Shown here: one piece after another, positions 20,701 to 27,254 of the stretch
How positions within the stretch are numbered: position 1 is the stretch's first letter
Layout: each line of letters starts with the position of its first letter
NCBI GenBank assembly: GCA_965116665.1
Contig: OZ220709.1
Coordinates: 3,849,200 to 3,913,199 of the forward strand
DNA: 64,000 nucleotides
DNA from: Aldehydirespirator sp965116665
GTDB lineage: Bacteria; Actinomycetota; Acidimicrobiia; Acidimicrobiales; Aldehydirespiratoraceae
Reading direction: 5' to 3'
Translations under genes and position numbers: made by a program
The notes under the pieces: model-generated
Told to the model about the DNA's origin: nothing
Seen by the model: the letters and a program-made list of their open reading frames with translations, nothing else
Databases searched by the model: none

Positions 20701-21899
20701 TGGCCGCGGTGAACAGTTTCGCCATCTCCGGCACCAACGCTCACGTGGTGGTGGGCGGCTACCGGAGCCCGGAGGCCGGCAACGGCTCCACCTGGCCGTC
20801 GGGCCCGGCCAGGATGGTCGAGGCCGGCAGCCAGGAGCCCGGATCGCCCGCCTCGGTCGAGGGGCTCGAGGATCGCACAACCAGGGTCCTTCCCCTGTCG
20901 GGGAAGTCACCCGACGCGCTGCGGGCTCTGGCCCGTCGCTACTCGGAATGGCTGTCCTCCACGGACGGCGACTCGTCGCCGGAGTCCGCCGCCGCGGGGA
21001 GCGTCGCCGATCTGACTTGGACGGCGGGGGTCGGAAGAAGCCACCTCCCGTACCGGGCCGGGCTGGCGTTCAGTGAGGTGTCACAGCTTCGGGAGATGCT
21101 CTCGGGGCTGGCGGAGAGCGAGGCGGACCACGAGCCCCCGGAGGCGACGCGAGTGGCCTTCGTCTACACCGGGGGGAGCGACCAGAGCCTCGAGACGGCC
21201 CGCCAGCTATATGGCACGGAGCCGGTGGCGCGCGAGGTGTTGGACCGCTGCGCCGAGACCCTGGAGAGGGAACAAGGAACGATCTTGCTGGACCTGCTGC
21301 TCGGGCGTGGTGGGGAGGCCGGAGATGCGGATGACCCAGGCCTTGGACGGGCTGCGGCCTGCGCCGTGGAGCTTGCTCTCACCGAGCTCTGGAAGGGCGT
21401 GGGAGTACAGCCGTCCGTCGTGGTCGGAAGCGGTCTCGGCAAGGTCGCCGCGGCTCAGGCCGCCGGAGTATTGGGTCTGGAGGACGCCGTTCGGCTGGCT
21501 GCGGCGCACGGGCTCGACGATGCCGCACCCGGAGGACTGCTCGCGAGCCTCACGCTGTCTTCACCGTCGGTGACCGTGGTCGACGGGGAGACCGGGCAGG
21601 TCGCCGGGCCCGGAAAGGACCTGGACGCGGCCTACTGGACCCCGCAATCATCGGGCCTGCCCGAATCCCCCGGTCCTGCCGGGGCGCTGTTCGAGTTGGG
21701 CGTGGACGCGCTGATCGAGATGGTCCCCGCTTCCGCCGGGGGATTTGCGGAGGCGGTGGCACGGGCGTACGAGGCGGGTCTCGATATCGCCTTCAACGGG
21801 CTCTACGCCGGAGAGGAGCGCCGACGGGTGGCAGCGCCGAGCTATCCCTTCCAGCGCCGCCGCCACTGGGCGGATCCGCCCAAGAGGCCGAGCGAGTAG
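11718..21899 (+). CDS. type I polyketide synthase, KS-AT-DH-MT-ER-KR-ACP-KS-AT(degenerate)
   Basis: A 3,393-residue megasynthase. In order: KS about 19-450 (Cys193 in DTACSSS, ESHGTGT, KTNIGH); AT about 580-880 (GHSLGE, Ser676); DH about 960-1255 (His992 in DHLVYGRVVVAG, Asp1167 in HPLLLDG); C-methyltransferase about 1380-1700 (LEIGAGTAST); ER about 1880-2205 (HAGAGGVGLAAVQ); KR about 2215-2400 (TGGMGGIG; QANHAAAN where a Tyr is usual); ACP with Ser2527 in GMDSL; second KS about 2595-3015 (Cys2760 in DMACASA, EAHGVGS, KTNIGH); then an AT remnant in which GHSLGE has become GSGLGK. The chain ends after the post-AT linker with no ACP or thioesterase. The first seven domains suit iterative synthesis of a methyl-branched, reduced chain. 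Product unknown; the layout invites comparison with sponge-symbiont Sup-type and fungal highly reducing PKSs. Confidence 0.95.
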   Translation: MRGVKSPAATAAIGAPPQESIAVIGMACRFPGSNGISDFWRQLVAGENAVIEGPPGSVIGRAGRLFPESGAQHDALRFGAFIEDLDQFDAEFFRISPIEAQMLDPQQRMMLETTWHALEDAAIDPESLRGSRTGVYVGISNNDYRDMVLDLPETAESTAGFYAVTGTALNTAIGRVSFALGLQGPSMAIDTACSSSLVAIHQAVGGLQRQEADLALAGGVHVFLIGRPLELRANAGMLSPTGQCWTFDAAADGFACGEGCGLVVLKRLSEAEADGDRIWAVIRGSSVNQDGASQGLTVPSGPAQERAMEEALARAGVSPAETDYLESHGTGTIVGDPIELNAAASVYGRERSEEAPLLIGSVKTNIGHLGPAAGAAGLIKTVLAMRSGVIPRHLNFSNPTPSVDWDRLPLRVTDTMTDWPLHPGRPPVAGINSFGWSGTNAHVVVGGYGTPDTADTNGAPARISAPSGAAVPVTPALQPGERSGVRRTRFLPLSGKSRQALRDSASQYLSWLDEHAGELSLESGAAGPTLSDAAWTAAVGRSHFTHRAGIVFNDVAQLRHGLEGLAAAKDTDGSPARSAATRVAFVFTGQASQWPGMGEALYETEPAFRAVLDRCDRVLSTEREVALTDVMFGRDGTDGLLDDPSWTQPAIYALECALVALWESVGVRPSVVLGHSLGEIAAAQAAGVFTVEEGLRYAAARGTLMGTTRRDGAMAAVFAPADRVAAAVAEHNDASTDTDLSMAADNGLQQVVSGPAGSLEALLERFESSDVKVVRLRRSPAYHSALIDPALDDLEAAFNRAVPDPRPPSVPLVNNLSGRVLDGDQPMDAVYWRRQAREPVAFRRGVETLAEMGVDAVAEVGPHAVLGPLVSMIWPGSAPGGPPAVLQSLERPSSRAEAPAADTSGGFVSALAAAYEAGLDLEFAGLFSGEARRRVSVPGYPFQRVHHWIPPSRRRRLTAGHPLLGDRRESPRGEVTFESEISSDDPAWVRDHLVYGRVVVAGGLYGAMAVSAGLVEQNSPAVVEDMQLHNALMFDDADPDNGTDGAEVRRVQLVLDGASDGPERRLEIYSRNETDQGWTLHAAGRLGTGAVDPAELAPVDLDGLRSGLEPQDPAAFYRMRSAKEIYLGPSYHTLRSVWAAPGEAVSELVLQESLNATGMEMHPLLLDGCFQVLSLARHLTGTEHGAVYMPFGWERLWVAGPLTGRMVCHAVMRELASPADPALPPEVVTGDVRFYSDDGTPLGALIGFTVKRATRSALLSAREGLRDLLYEVQWREQPSAGVGRAAGSLAAPAAIVGTARQLADHLADEGVGTAARAALLEGLERLSQQYAVSALDRLGWERVAGAEASPEELRLKLAVVDDQRRLFDRLLEMLAGAGLLDPLPNGSVADPEALAARLAREHPSGVHEIGLLCRCGAALADVLQGRVDPLSLLFGTEEPRAVDLYYLEAPASRAANRMLGEAVAAAVSGLPEGGRLRVLEIGAGTASTTAAVLPALPPQGFDYTFTDISAGFFIQAEPRLADSSAPIEYKSLDIERDPASQGFNLHGYDLVIAANVLHATRDLSSTLAHCRDLLAPSGQLIALEVLKPRAWQDLTFGLLDGWWRFDDAYRSDHALAAPAVWRRALADAGFSEVEFLGSSAPDTEDSLGSSVILARGPDAPVMPDGVWVLTTDDGGTAAALAAELAARAQTVVLAGAEAGPALADLASGVTASTIDLERRESWRDLFESLPAEVPLRGVVHLMALDGHGAEAGVEEMATDVTRVGASALALVQGMIDAGAAPTGGAWFVTRGAQVLEQDLVTRTSGELAGATLWGFGKVMALEEAHLRPRMLDLDPGPGQVSVAELVDEILFCDPDTHVAYRGGSRHAARLVRSAVAGARLTLPEDPEWVIGPEDPEAGLETLRTKPHPGRTLEPGEVRVAVDAVGLNFADVLRSIGAVPYDREIGLEMCGRVVEAVPDVEGLSVGDPVVGMGFGGFTPETVTQACMVAPAPGGLAAPALATVPVCFVTAELAFELAGLEAGQRVLVHAGAGGVGLAAVQLARAAGAEVFATASAGKRAYLRSIGVDHVYDSRSTAFGDDILDATGGEGVDVVLNSLTGEDFIEASLSCLASGGCFVELGKRGIWSSEEMSASRPDVAYSILDVDSLKRTDPAVPGASLSRVVARLAATELAPLPHTVWPLAEIRSAMEVMRAARHIGKNVLRMPPLARDGLRPDRTYLVTGGMGGIGCEVARWLADNGAGTVVLNGRRAPDPEAEEMIRQLREGGVDVRVEVADVTDPAAVEGMLARVDETLPPLGGVFHSVGVLSDGVIENQTWDRFELVLWPKVLGAWQLHLATRTRDLDMFVLFSSVVGVVGNSGQANHAAANAFLDQLAAHRRSLGLPGQAIAWGAWSGVGEAEEQRARVEKRLAYTGSGWITPQQGIKALDWLVRHDVTASAVTSVDWSVAASELETPPPFLEEVLATHEERDLPVPQSAPASSLLAELREAPAAERQNLLASFIQQELKAVMRLASPPSPTTSFFDLGMDSLMAVELRNRINRAFAGEQTASNTVVFDYPTAAGLAGYLSKEFGALTGSTPTVERSPRPSRPRTGQQNEEIAIVGMACRFPGAPDIDAFWTQLAEGRSGVTEARQDPGSWEGVVGDPDEADSLFRRGAFIEGIDRFDSGFFRILPIEARAMDPQQRMLLETSWHALEDAGIDPDGLRGSRTGVYVGVGVSEYRDLLASRGQYYSYAGTNEAVTVSRVAFALGLEGPALSLDMACASALAAVHQAVAGLQRDEVDLALSGGVNAILSPRVSEFLKDMGMLSSRGRCSAFDEAADGFVRGEGCGILVLKRLSDAEADGDRIWGVVLGSAVNQNGESASLMAPNGPAQERVMEEALARAGVAPADVEYLEAHGVGSEFGDPIEINAVASVYGHERDAGRPLLVGSVKTNIGHLEWASGAASVIKTVLAMRRGVIPRNLHFRVPNPLLDWDRLPVRVAAAATDWPSSTERPPLAAVNSFAISGTNAHVVVGGYRSPEAGNGSTWPSGPARMVEAGSQEPGSPASVEGLEDRTTRVLPLSGKSPDALRALARRYSEWLSSTDGDSSPESAAAGSVADLTWTAGVGRSHLPYRAGLAFSEVSQLREMLSGLAESEADHEPPEATRVAFVYTGGSDQSLETARQLYGTEPVAREVLDRCAETLEREQGTILLDLLLGRGGEAGDADDPGLGRAAACAVELALTELWKGVGVQPSVVVGSGLGKVAAAQAAGVLGLEDAVRLAAAHGLDDAAPGGLLASLTLSSPSVTVVDGETGQVAGPGKDLDAAYWTPQSSGLPESPGPAGALFELGVDALIEMVPASAGGFAEAVARAYEAGLDIAFNGLYAGEERRRVAAPSYPFQRRRHWADPPKRPSE

Positions 21900-22041
21900 G
21901 CGTGCGCGAACGGCCTGCATGAGCGAGGCCGTGGCCCGAGCGGCCCTCAGGTCGCAGCGAACAGGAGCGGGAATGACCCGCTCGCCGCGCGAGGCGGTCG
22001 TCCCCGTTCGCGGACGCCCCGGGGCCAGGTGACGAAGCATC

Positions 22042-22947
22042 TCAGTCCAGCCCGGTGCGCTCCAGGAAGTCGCGCATGACCTCCACGCACTTCGAGGGCT
22101 GTTCCAGCTGAAGGAAGTGGGTGGCGTCGGGCAGGAAGTCGTAGTCCACCGTCAGCATCTCGCCGAAGTCCAGCGTCGGGAGAAACGAGTAGGGGAGCGT
22201 CGGGTCCGCTCCGATCACCTTTGTGGGGCAGTTCAGCGCGTCCAGGTCGACCAGCACCGCGAAGATGCGTGCGTGGGCTATGAACTGCGCCTCGTGCTCG
22301 CGCGGGAAGCGGAGCTCGTAGCCGGAGCCGTCCGGCGACTCGCGCAGTGTGGTCCTGGCGATGAGGTCGATGGCACCCGGGACGGTGTGCCGGTACATTG
22401 GCAGGAAGGAGAGCAGGTCGGTGTAGGCCTCCAGCGTCTTGAACCTGTAGGTGCGCCTCTCGGCCAGCTTGGCGGCGTGCTTGACTGCCTCGTCGAACTC
22501 GTTGCGGGTCTCCACCGGCTTGCGCAGGGGAGGATCGAACAGCACCAACGCCGAGAACCGCTCGCCTTCCGTGGGGGACAGCAGCGATGCCAGGGACGAG
22601 ACCGAATGGAACACACCGACCTGCGGCTTGGTGCCGTAGTGGCTGTCGATGGCGTCGAGAACCCGGTCGTGGTCATCGACGAACGTGGGGACGGTGTGTT
22701 CCGACAGGGCGCTGATCGCGTTCCACCCGTGGCTTCTCATGTCGTAGACGACGACATCGAAGTCGTCGGTCAGCAGCGACCAGAACGGGTAGTACATGTC
22801 GATGGCCAGGCCGATCCCGTGTGACAGGACGAGCCTCGTGCCGTCGGGGTTTCCGTAACGGCGCACCACGATGGTGGTGTCGCCCCCCACCTCTACATCG
22901 TGCACCGACCGAGGCGCAGGAATCGTCCAGACAACGTCAGACGCCAT
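22042..22947 (-). CDS. alpha/beta-hydrolase fold protein
   Basis: A 301-residue alpha/beta hydrolase. An oxyanion-hole HG lies in LVLSHGIGL; the nucleophile elbow appears as FHSVSS instead of the usual GxSxG; the terminal His is in PDATHFLQLEQP. It converges on the PKS 3' end (about 140 bp gap). It could hydrolyse an ester or thioester, perhaps releasing the PKS product, since the PKS lacks a thioesterase; that link is only positional. Confidence 0.82.
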   Translation of the reverse strand: MASDVVWTIPAPRSVHDVEVGGDTTIVVRRYGNPDGTRLVLSHGIGLAIDMYYPFWSLLTDDFDVVVYDMRSHGWNAISALSEHTVPTFVDDHDRVLDAIDSHYGTKPQVGVFHSVSSLASLLSPTEGERFSALVLFDPPLRKPVETRNEFDEAVKHAAKLAERRTYRFKTLEAYTDLLSFLPMYRHTVPGAIDLIARTTLRESPDGSGYELRFPREHEAQFIAHARIFAVLVDLDALNCPTKVIGADPTLPYSFLPTLDFGEMLTVDYDFLPDATHFLQLEQPSKCVEVMRDFLERTGLD

Positions 22948-22990
22948 CGAAGAGATAGTAACGGCCGCTGCCCAAATCCTTGAAGGCGGA

Positions 22991-24742
22991 CTAGCCCGAC
23001 GCCCTGACCTGCACCGTTACCACGTCCAACCCTTGGAACTTCTGATGGTGCACCGACGAGGCGTAGTGCCGCAGCAGCCTGAGCGAGATCTCGCCCTCCT
23101 CCACGCCGGCGGTGCTCTGGGACTCCTCGCTCAGGTGGGCCAGCCGGTCCTCGAGGTTCTGCTCGTCGAACACGGCCAGGAACTCCATCTCGACCACCGC
23201 GCCGCTGTGACGGGCCACGACGACCAGACTGGGCGCTTCCCCGTCCGACCGGTCGTCCTGCCGCTGCAGCAGGCTGATCAGAGTCTCCTCGCCGGCGGAG
23301 CGCAATCGCTGTGCGGCGGCCTCGTCCCATCCGATGTCGGTGGCGAAGCCGCGCAGGAACTCGTCGATCTCGCCGACCGCCGACGGGTGGAGGTCGGCCT
23401 GCAGGCGTGCTCGCCGGCCCCGGTGGGTCAGATCCACGAAGCGGGTCATCATCACCGCGACCAGCGCGCCGGCCAGCATGCCGCTGTCGATCAACGGACC
23501 CCACGTCTCGCCCAGCAGGTCGGCTCCGATGGTCTGGTTGTCCAGGCCCACCCCCACCGAGAAGGCGATGCCCACTGTGAGGGCCTTGCCCCGGTCGAGG
23601 CCGTCGGCCACCACCGTCTGTATGCCGCTCACGAAAAGCACCGCGACCGCGGTGAGCAGGTAGGCGCCCATCACCGGGCTGGGTATCGCCAGAAGCACGG
23701 CCGCCACCTTGGGCGACAGGGCCAGCACGACCATCGACGCCCCTACCGCGTAGCCGACACGACGGGCGGCAATGCCGGTGAGGTTGACCAGCAGCGGGCT
23801 CGACGACGAGTAGACGGACGTCGGCGGCGTGCCGGCCAGGCCCGAGAGCAGGATGCCGACGCCGTTGGTGTTGAGCGATCCCTGCACCAGCCGGTAGTCC
23901 GTCACCCGCGGCCTGCGCCATGAGACCTGCTGGATGGCGATGCAGTCGCCGATGTTCTTGACGCTGCCGACCAGGGCGATCACCACGAAGGCCGGCAGCA
24001 GGGCCCAGAACTCGATGCCCGGGGTCAGGTCCATCCCAGGGAAACCGCTTCCCGGCAGCCCGATCCAGCGAGCGTCCCGGATCTGCTGGACCTCGCACGC
24101 CCCGAACGCGACGGCCACCGCGCAGCCGCCGGCGATGCCGATGAGCGGCGACCAGACACGCCACCGCCCGGAGACCCGCAGTGCCAGCGCCACCACCGCG
24201 ACGAGAGTCACTAGAGCTGCCACCGGCCCGGCCGCGGCTGGCGCAGACTCGGGAACCTCGTTCACCCGGTCGAGCGCGATGGGCAGGATCGCGGCCGCTA
24301 TCAGCATGAGCACCGTGCCCGACACCACCGGCGTGATGATCCGGCGCAGCAGGGGAAGCCAGAGGGACAGCCCGGTGTAGAAGAGGGCCGCCGCGACGGT
24401 GAGGCTGGCGAGCAGGGCCGGCCCGCCCGCAGCCAGGGCCAGCACCGAGACCGCGACATAGTTTGGTGTAGGTCCCATGATCAGGATGTGGCCGGCGCCG
24501 AATCGCCAGAAGCGGGCGGCCTGCAGCGCGGTCAGCCCCCCGGCGATCACCAGCGAGGCGAACACCGCCCAGGTGAGGTAGGCGTCATCCTGGCCGCCGG
24601 CTCGGACCGTGATGGCCACAACCAGCACCATCGTCGCCAGCACGAGCATGACCCCCTGGAGTCCGACACCCAGCGCGATCAGCGGCGGGCACGGCTCGTC
24701 CGGCTCGTAGCGGATGGCCTCGTCGGCTCCTGGTGCTGTCAC
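22991..24742 (-). CDS. NCS2 (xanthine/uracil) permease with C-terminal ATPase-like domain
   Basis: A 583-residue protein. The first about 430 residues form a multi-pass nucleobase permease of the NCS2 family (SVKNIGDCIAIQQVSW, GTPPTSVYSSSSPLL, IPSPVMGAYLL). The last about 140 are soluble and look like a decayed GHKL/RsbW-type ATPase: an RSAGEETLISLL helix where the N-box belongs, a central strand pair and a closing ISLRLLRHYAS helix with a final QVRAS strand. NCS2 proteins import purines, pyrimidines or ascorbate with protons or sodium. The tail may regulate transport. Confidence 0.85.
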   Translation of the reverse strand: MTAPGADEAIRYEPDEPCPPLIALGVGLQGVMLVLATMVLVVAITVRAGGQDDAYLTWAVFASLVIAGGLTALQAARFWRFGAGHILIMGPTPNYVAVSVLALAAGGPALLASLTVAAALFYTGLSLWLPLLRRIITPVVSGTVLMLIAAAILPIALDRVNEVPESAPAAAGPVAALVTLVAVVALALRVSGRWRVWSPLIGIAGGCAVAVAFGACEVQQIRDARWIGLPGSGFPGMDLTPGIEFWALLPAFVVIALVGSVKNIGDCIAIQQVSWRRPRVTDYRLVQGSLNTNGVGILLSGLAGTPPTSVYSSSSPLLVNLTGIAARRVGYAVGASMVVLALSPKVAAVLLAIPSPVMGAYLLTAVAVLFVSGIQTVVADGLDRGKALTVGIAFSVGVGLDNQTIGADLLGETWGPLIDSGMLAGALVAVMMTRFVDLTHRGRRARLQADLHPSAVGEIDEFLRGFATDIGWDEAAAQRLRSAGEETLISLLQRQDDRSDGEAPSLVVVARHSGAVVEMEFLAVFDEQNLEDRLAHLSEESQSTAGVEEGEISLRLLRHYASSVHHQKFQGLDVVTVQVRASG

Positions 24743-24915
24743 CGCATCCTGTCACTGTCCGGCTGCCGGGCGTCGCCCACGACCGGACCCTAGCCGTCGG
24801 CCTGCGCGCCCCACGACGAGGTGCGCAGCCCAGGTTCGACGAACTATGCAAGAATGAGAATCTCTACAGTATGAGCATAGATATAAGGAAAACCAAAGGA
24901 AATGGGAGCCGATCC

Positions 24916-25905
24916 ATGGAACTCCATCCGTTCGATCATGACTTCCGGGTCACTTGCGAGCAGACTGAGCAGTTCAGGCGCGACGGCTTCGTCAAACTTG
25001 AGGGGTTCCTTAATGCCGGCGCGGTCGCCGCACTGCGGGATCGCGTCGATGTCGAGTTGAGCCGCGGAGCCGCCATCAACATGCGAGCCGTGGCGTTCAG
25101 CAGAGCCCAATACGACTTCGGCACTTCCAAGCGGGACATCTTCGAGTTGATTCAACGTCCCTATTTCCGTCGGGCTCTGACCGGCCTGACGGGACGAGAC
25201 CTCTTCCTCACATTCGAGGTGTCCTTCGAGATCGAGAGGAACCTCAACAAGGGGCTGCCGTGGCATGTGGGCGTGCAGAGCTTCGGCTTCCAGTTCGCCG
25301 AGGACTTCGGATGCACGCTGTGGTCGCCCATGCAAGCCGTAGACACGAGTGGACAGCGGGGCGGCATGACCTACGTCCCCCAGCATGTCGTGTCGGGTGA
25401 GTTCGTGTACTCGGCCGACATGGCGGTCGCCGAGATGCTCGGGGCCAGGGAGCGGTCCGGTACCGCGACGAACGCGCAGGACTACTTCGATCTGAGACTG
25501 GGATTCCTGAACAACCCTGTTATGGAGGAGTTGCTCGAGGTCCACCGGATAGAGGAGGACTTCGATCCCGGCGACGTGCTGTTGTTCAACAAGATGGTCG
25601 TTCACCGGAGCGTCATGCTCGGCGACGGGGAGCTTGCCCGTCGCGCCGCGTACGTGCTGCGCTTCGTCGATGCGGCCTCGCGTTACGACCTGAACCGGGC
25701 GCGAGCCCTCGAGTTCCCGGTTGAGCAGTACGGGAAGGGGCTCTTCCCCTACAAGCCAGCCACCCGCCAGCACATCGAGATCGCCGAGGCCGGGGCGGAG
25801 CACGGCGACCTGCTCGCACAATGTGCCTACTTCAGCGACCGCGACCGCAGGATGCTCAGGAGGATGCGAGACGGCCCCAGTGCTCAGGGCGCCCTAGCCT
25901 CCTAG
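24916..25905 (+). CDS. phytanoyl-CoA dioxygenase (PhyH) family Fe(II)/2-oxoglutarate enzyme with HxG metal motif
   Basis: A 329-residue PhyH-fold protein: LPWHVGVQSFGF (His117), MTYVPQHV, DPGDVLLFNKMVVHRS (His230) and a downstream Arg in RRAAYVLRF for the 2-oxoglutarate carboxylate. The usual facial triad HxD...H reads HxG...H here: Gly119 replaces the iron-binding Asp. In the same superfamily, Fe/2OG halogenases such as SyrB2 carry Ala or Gly at that place. I chose the ATG at 24916 with GGGAG upstream; an in-frame ATG at 24871 is possible. It diverges from the permease gene. Either a halogenase or an inactive relative. Confidence 0.8.
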   Translation: MELHPFDHDFRVTCEQTEQFRRDGFVKLEGFLNAGAVAALRDRVDVELSRGAAINMRAVAFSRAQYDFGTSKRDIFELIQRPYFRRALTGLTGRDLFLTFEVSFEIERNLNKGLPWHVGVQSFGFQFAEDFGCTLWSPMQAVDTSGQRGGMTYVPQHVVSGEFVYSADMAVAEMLGARERSGTATNAQDYFDLRLGFLNNPVMEELLEVHRIEEDFDPGDVLLFNKMVVHRSVMLGDGELARRAAYVLRFVDAASRYDLNRARALEFPVEQYGKGLFPYKPATRQHIEIAEAGAEHGDLLAQCAYFSDRDRRMLRRMRDGPSAQGALAS

Positions 25906-26019
25906 GGCGAGGAGCCGGACTCCTGACGCAGAAGTGCGAGCCGCGGCTCGGATCCCCCCGGCGCCCGCGACGAGGTCGCCGACCTGATCACCGGCTGGAT
26001 CCGGAGTCAGCTCTGATCC

Positions 26020-26053
26020 AGCGCTATTGGCGTCATATTGGCGCTACTATGGC
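26020..26053. promoter_or_regulatory. candidate operator of the FitAB-type pair
   Basis: Just before the antitoxin start, TATTGGCG occurs at 26025-26032 and 26036-26043, GCGCTA at 26021 and 26041 (two helical turns apart), and AGCGC/GCGCT form inverted ends. Autoregulation by the RHH antitoxin is expected for this family. Confidence 0.4.
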
Positions 26054-26055
26054 TC

Positions 26056-26298
26056 ATGGCCACGATCCAGATCAAGCACATCCCTGAAGATGTTCATCGC
26101 AAGCTCCGAGTCCGCGCCGCCGCTGCGGGACAGTCGCTGCAGCAGTACATGCTGGACGCGGTGTGCAGGCAGGCGGACCTGGCCAGCGCCGAGGAGCTGC
26201 TCGTTCGCAAGCGCGTGGAGGCTCTCGCCCATGGCCAGGCGGACCTCGACCCGCAGCTGATCGTGGACATCATCCGGGCCGATCGCGAGTCGCATTGA
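26056..26298 (+). CDS. FitA-like ribbon-helix-helix antitoxin
   Basis: An 80-residue protein: RHH DNA-binding segment IQIKHIPEDVHRKLRVRAAAAGQ followed by SLQQYMLDA, then a toxin-binding tail. It matches FitA/VapB-type antitoxins, which neutralise a PIN toxin and repress their own operon. Start ATG at 26056. Its stop overlaps the toxin's TTG start. The first residues are cut here as two motifs; both are contiguous. Confidence 0.85.
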   Translation: MATIQIKHIPEDVHRKLRVRAAAAGQSLQQYMLDAVCRQADLASAEELLVRKRVEALAHGQADLDPQLIVDIIRADRESH

Positions 26299-26687
26299 TC
26301 GTTGCCGACGCCAGCGTGGTGACCGAGGCCGTCGGCGGATTGAGTGAGCGCAATCTTGAGGCCCTGAGCCGCATCACCCGGGAGGCCGCGCTGGCACCGC
26401 ACGTGCTCGATCTTGAAGTCGCCTCGGCTCTGAGGGGGCTGGTGCGCCGCGGGGTGCTCGCCGAAGCACTGGCCCAGGCCGCGTTGCGGCACCTTGCGGT
26501 ACTGCCGGTGACCCGCTGCGGTCATCGCCCGTTGCTGCCGCGTTGCTGGGAACTGCGTGACAACCTCACCGTCTACGACGCCGCCTACGTCGGGCTGGCC
26601 GAGGCGACGGGAGCGACGCTACTGACCTCCGACCAGCGACTGGCCCAGGCTCCCGGCATCCGCTGCGAGGTCGAACTCCTCCACTGA
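26295..26687 (+). CDS. PIN-domain toxin (VapC/FitB type)
   Basis: A 130-residue PIN ribonuclease-like toxin: first Asp in VADASVV, Glu in LDLEVASALRG, later acidic residues in TVYDAAYVGLAE and LLTSDQRLA, all in the family's order and spacing. PIN toxins cleave RNA (tRNA or rRNA) when free. TTG start at 26295 overlaps the antitoxin stop by 4 nt; no ATG or GTG fits the conserved beginning. Confidence 0.87.
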   Translation: MIVADASVVTEAVGGLSERNLEALSRITREAALAPHVLDLEVASALRGLVRRGVLAEALAQAALRHLAVLPVTRCGHRPLLPRCWELRDNLTVYDAAYVGLAEATGATLLTSDQRLAQAPGIRCEVELLH

Positions 26688-26732
26688 CGGGGCTCTACCA
26701 TCGGTGTCGAACTCCGCGTAGAGGTGTAGGTG

Positions 26733-27176
26733 ATGGCTCGAATCGACTTGGTGCATCCGGACAATGCCGAGGGGTCGTGGTTCGTGGACACTCGCTGCAT
26801 CCGGTGCGACGCAGCCCGGCACTGGGCGCCCGGGCTCATCGACCGGGACGACGAGGGGCTCTCCTATGTGGCTCGCCAGCCCGAGAGCGCTGAAGAGGTG
26901 TCGGCGCTGTGGCGGGCCGCGGTGGCCTGCCCTACGCAGTCCATCGGCACCAGTGAGGCTCGCCGCCCGCCCGAGCCGGCATTCCCGTACGAGCTGACGC
27001 CTGGCGTATATGCGCTGGGGCACAACGCCCGATCCTCGTTCGGCGCCCACTCGTACCTGGTACCCCGTCCCGACGGGAACCTGATGCCATGCGCGGCATC
27101 GGCCGGCCCGGCTGGACCGACCGCCCCGATACTGCCCACGACCGGTTCTAGGACCGACCGCCCCGATACCGCCTAG
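26733..27176 (+). pseudogene. truncated ferredoxin / MBL-fold fusion gene
   Basis: The N-terminus is ferredoxin-like (VDTRCIRCDAARHWAPG ... ACPTQSIG) and is followed by the opening of a metallo-beta-lactamase fold (VYALGHNARSSFGAHSYLVPRPDGN). In intact members the MBL domain continues for some 200 residues; here homology stops after GNL and gives way to Ala/Pro/Thr-rich sequence ending in a repeated tract. I read it as a 3'-truncated remnant. Codon 2-3 of the ferredoxin motif also lacks two of the usual cysteines. Confidence 0.65.
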
Positions 27177-27187
27177 GACTGGTTCTA
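27114..27187. repeat. 37-bp tandem duplication
   Basis: Two adjacent 37-bp units, each beginning GGACCGACCGCCCCGATAC and ending GGTTCTA, 27114-27150 and 27151-27187; I count 33 of 37 positions identical. The first lies at the broken end of the ferredoxin/MBL remnant. Confidence 0.85.
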
Positions 27188-27254
27188 GGCCCGGCCGCTC
27201 GCGCAAGGCCCGGCTGCTTGGACTGGGTTCGGGGTGCTCCGGTAGGGTCGCGGC

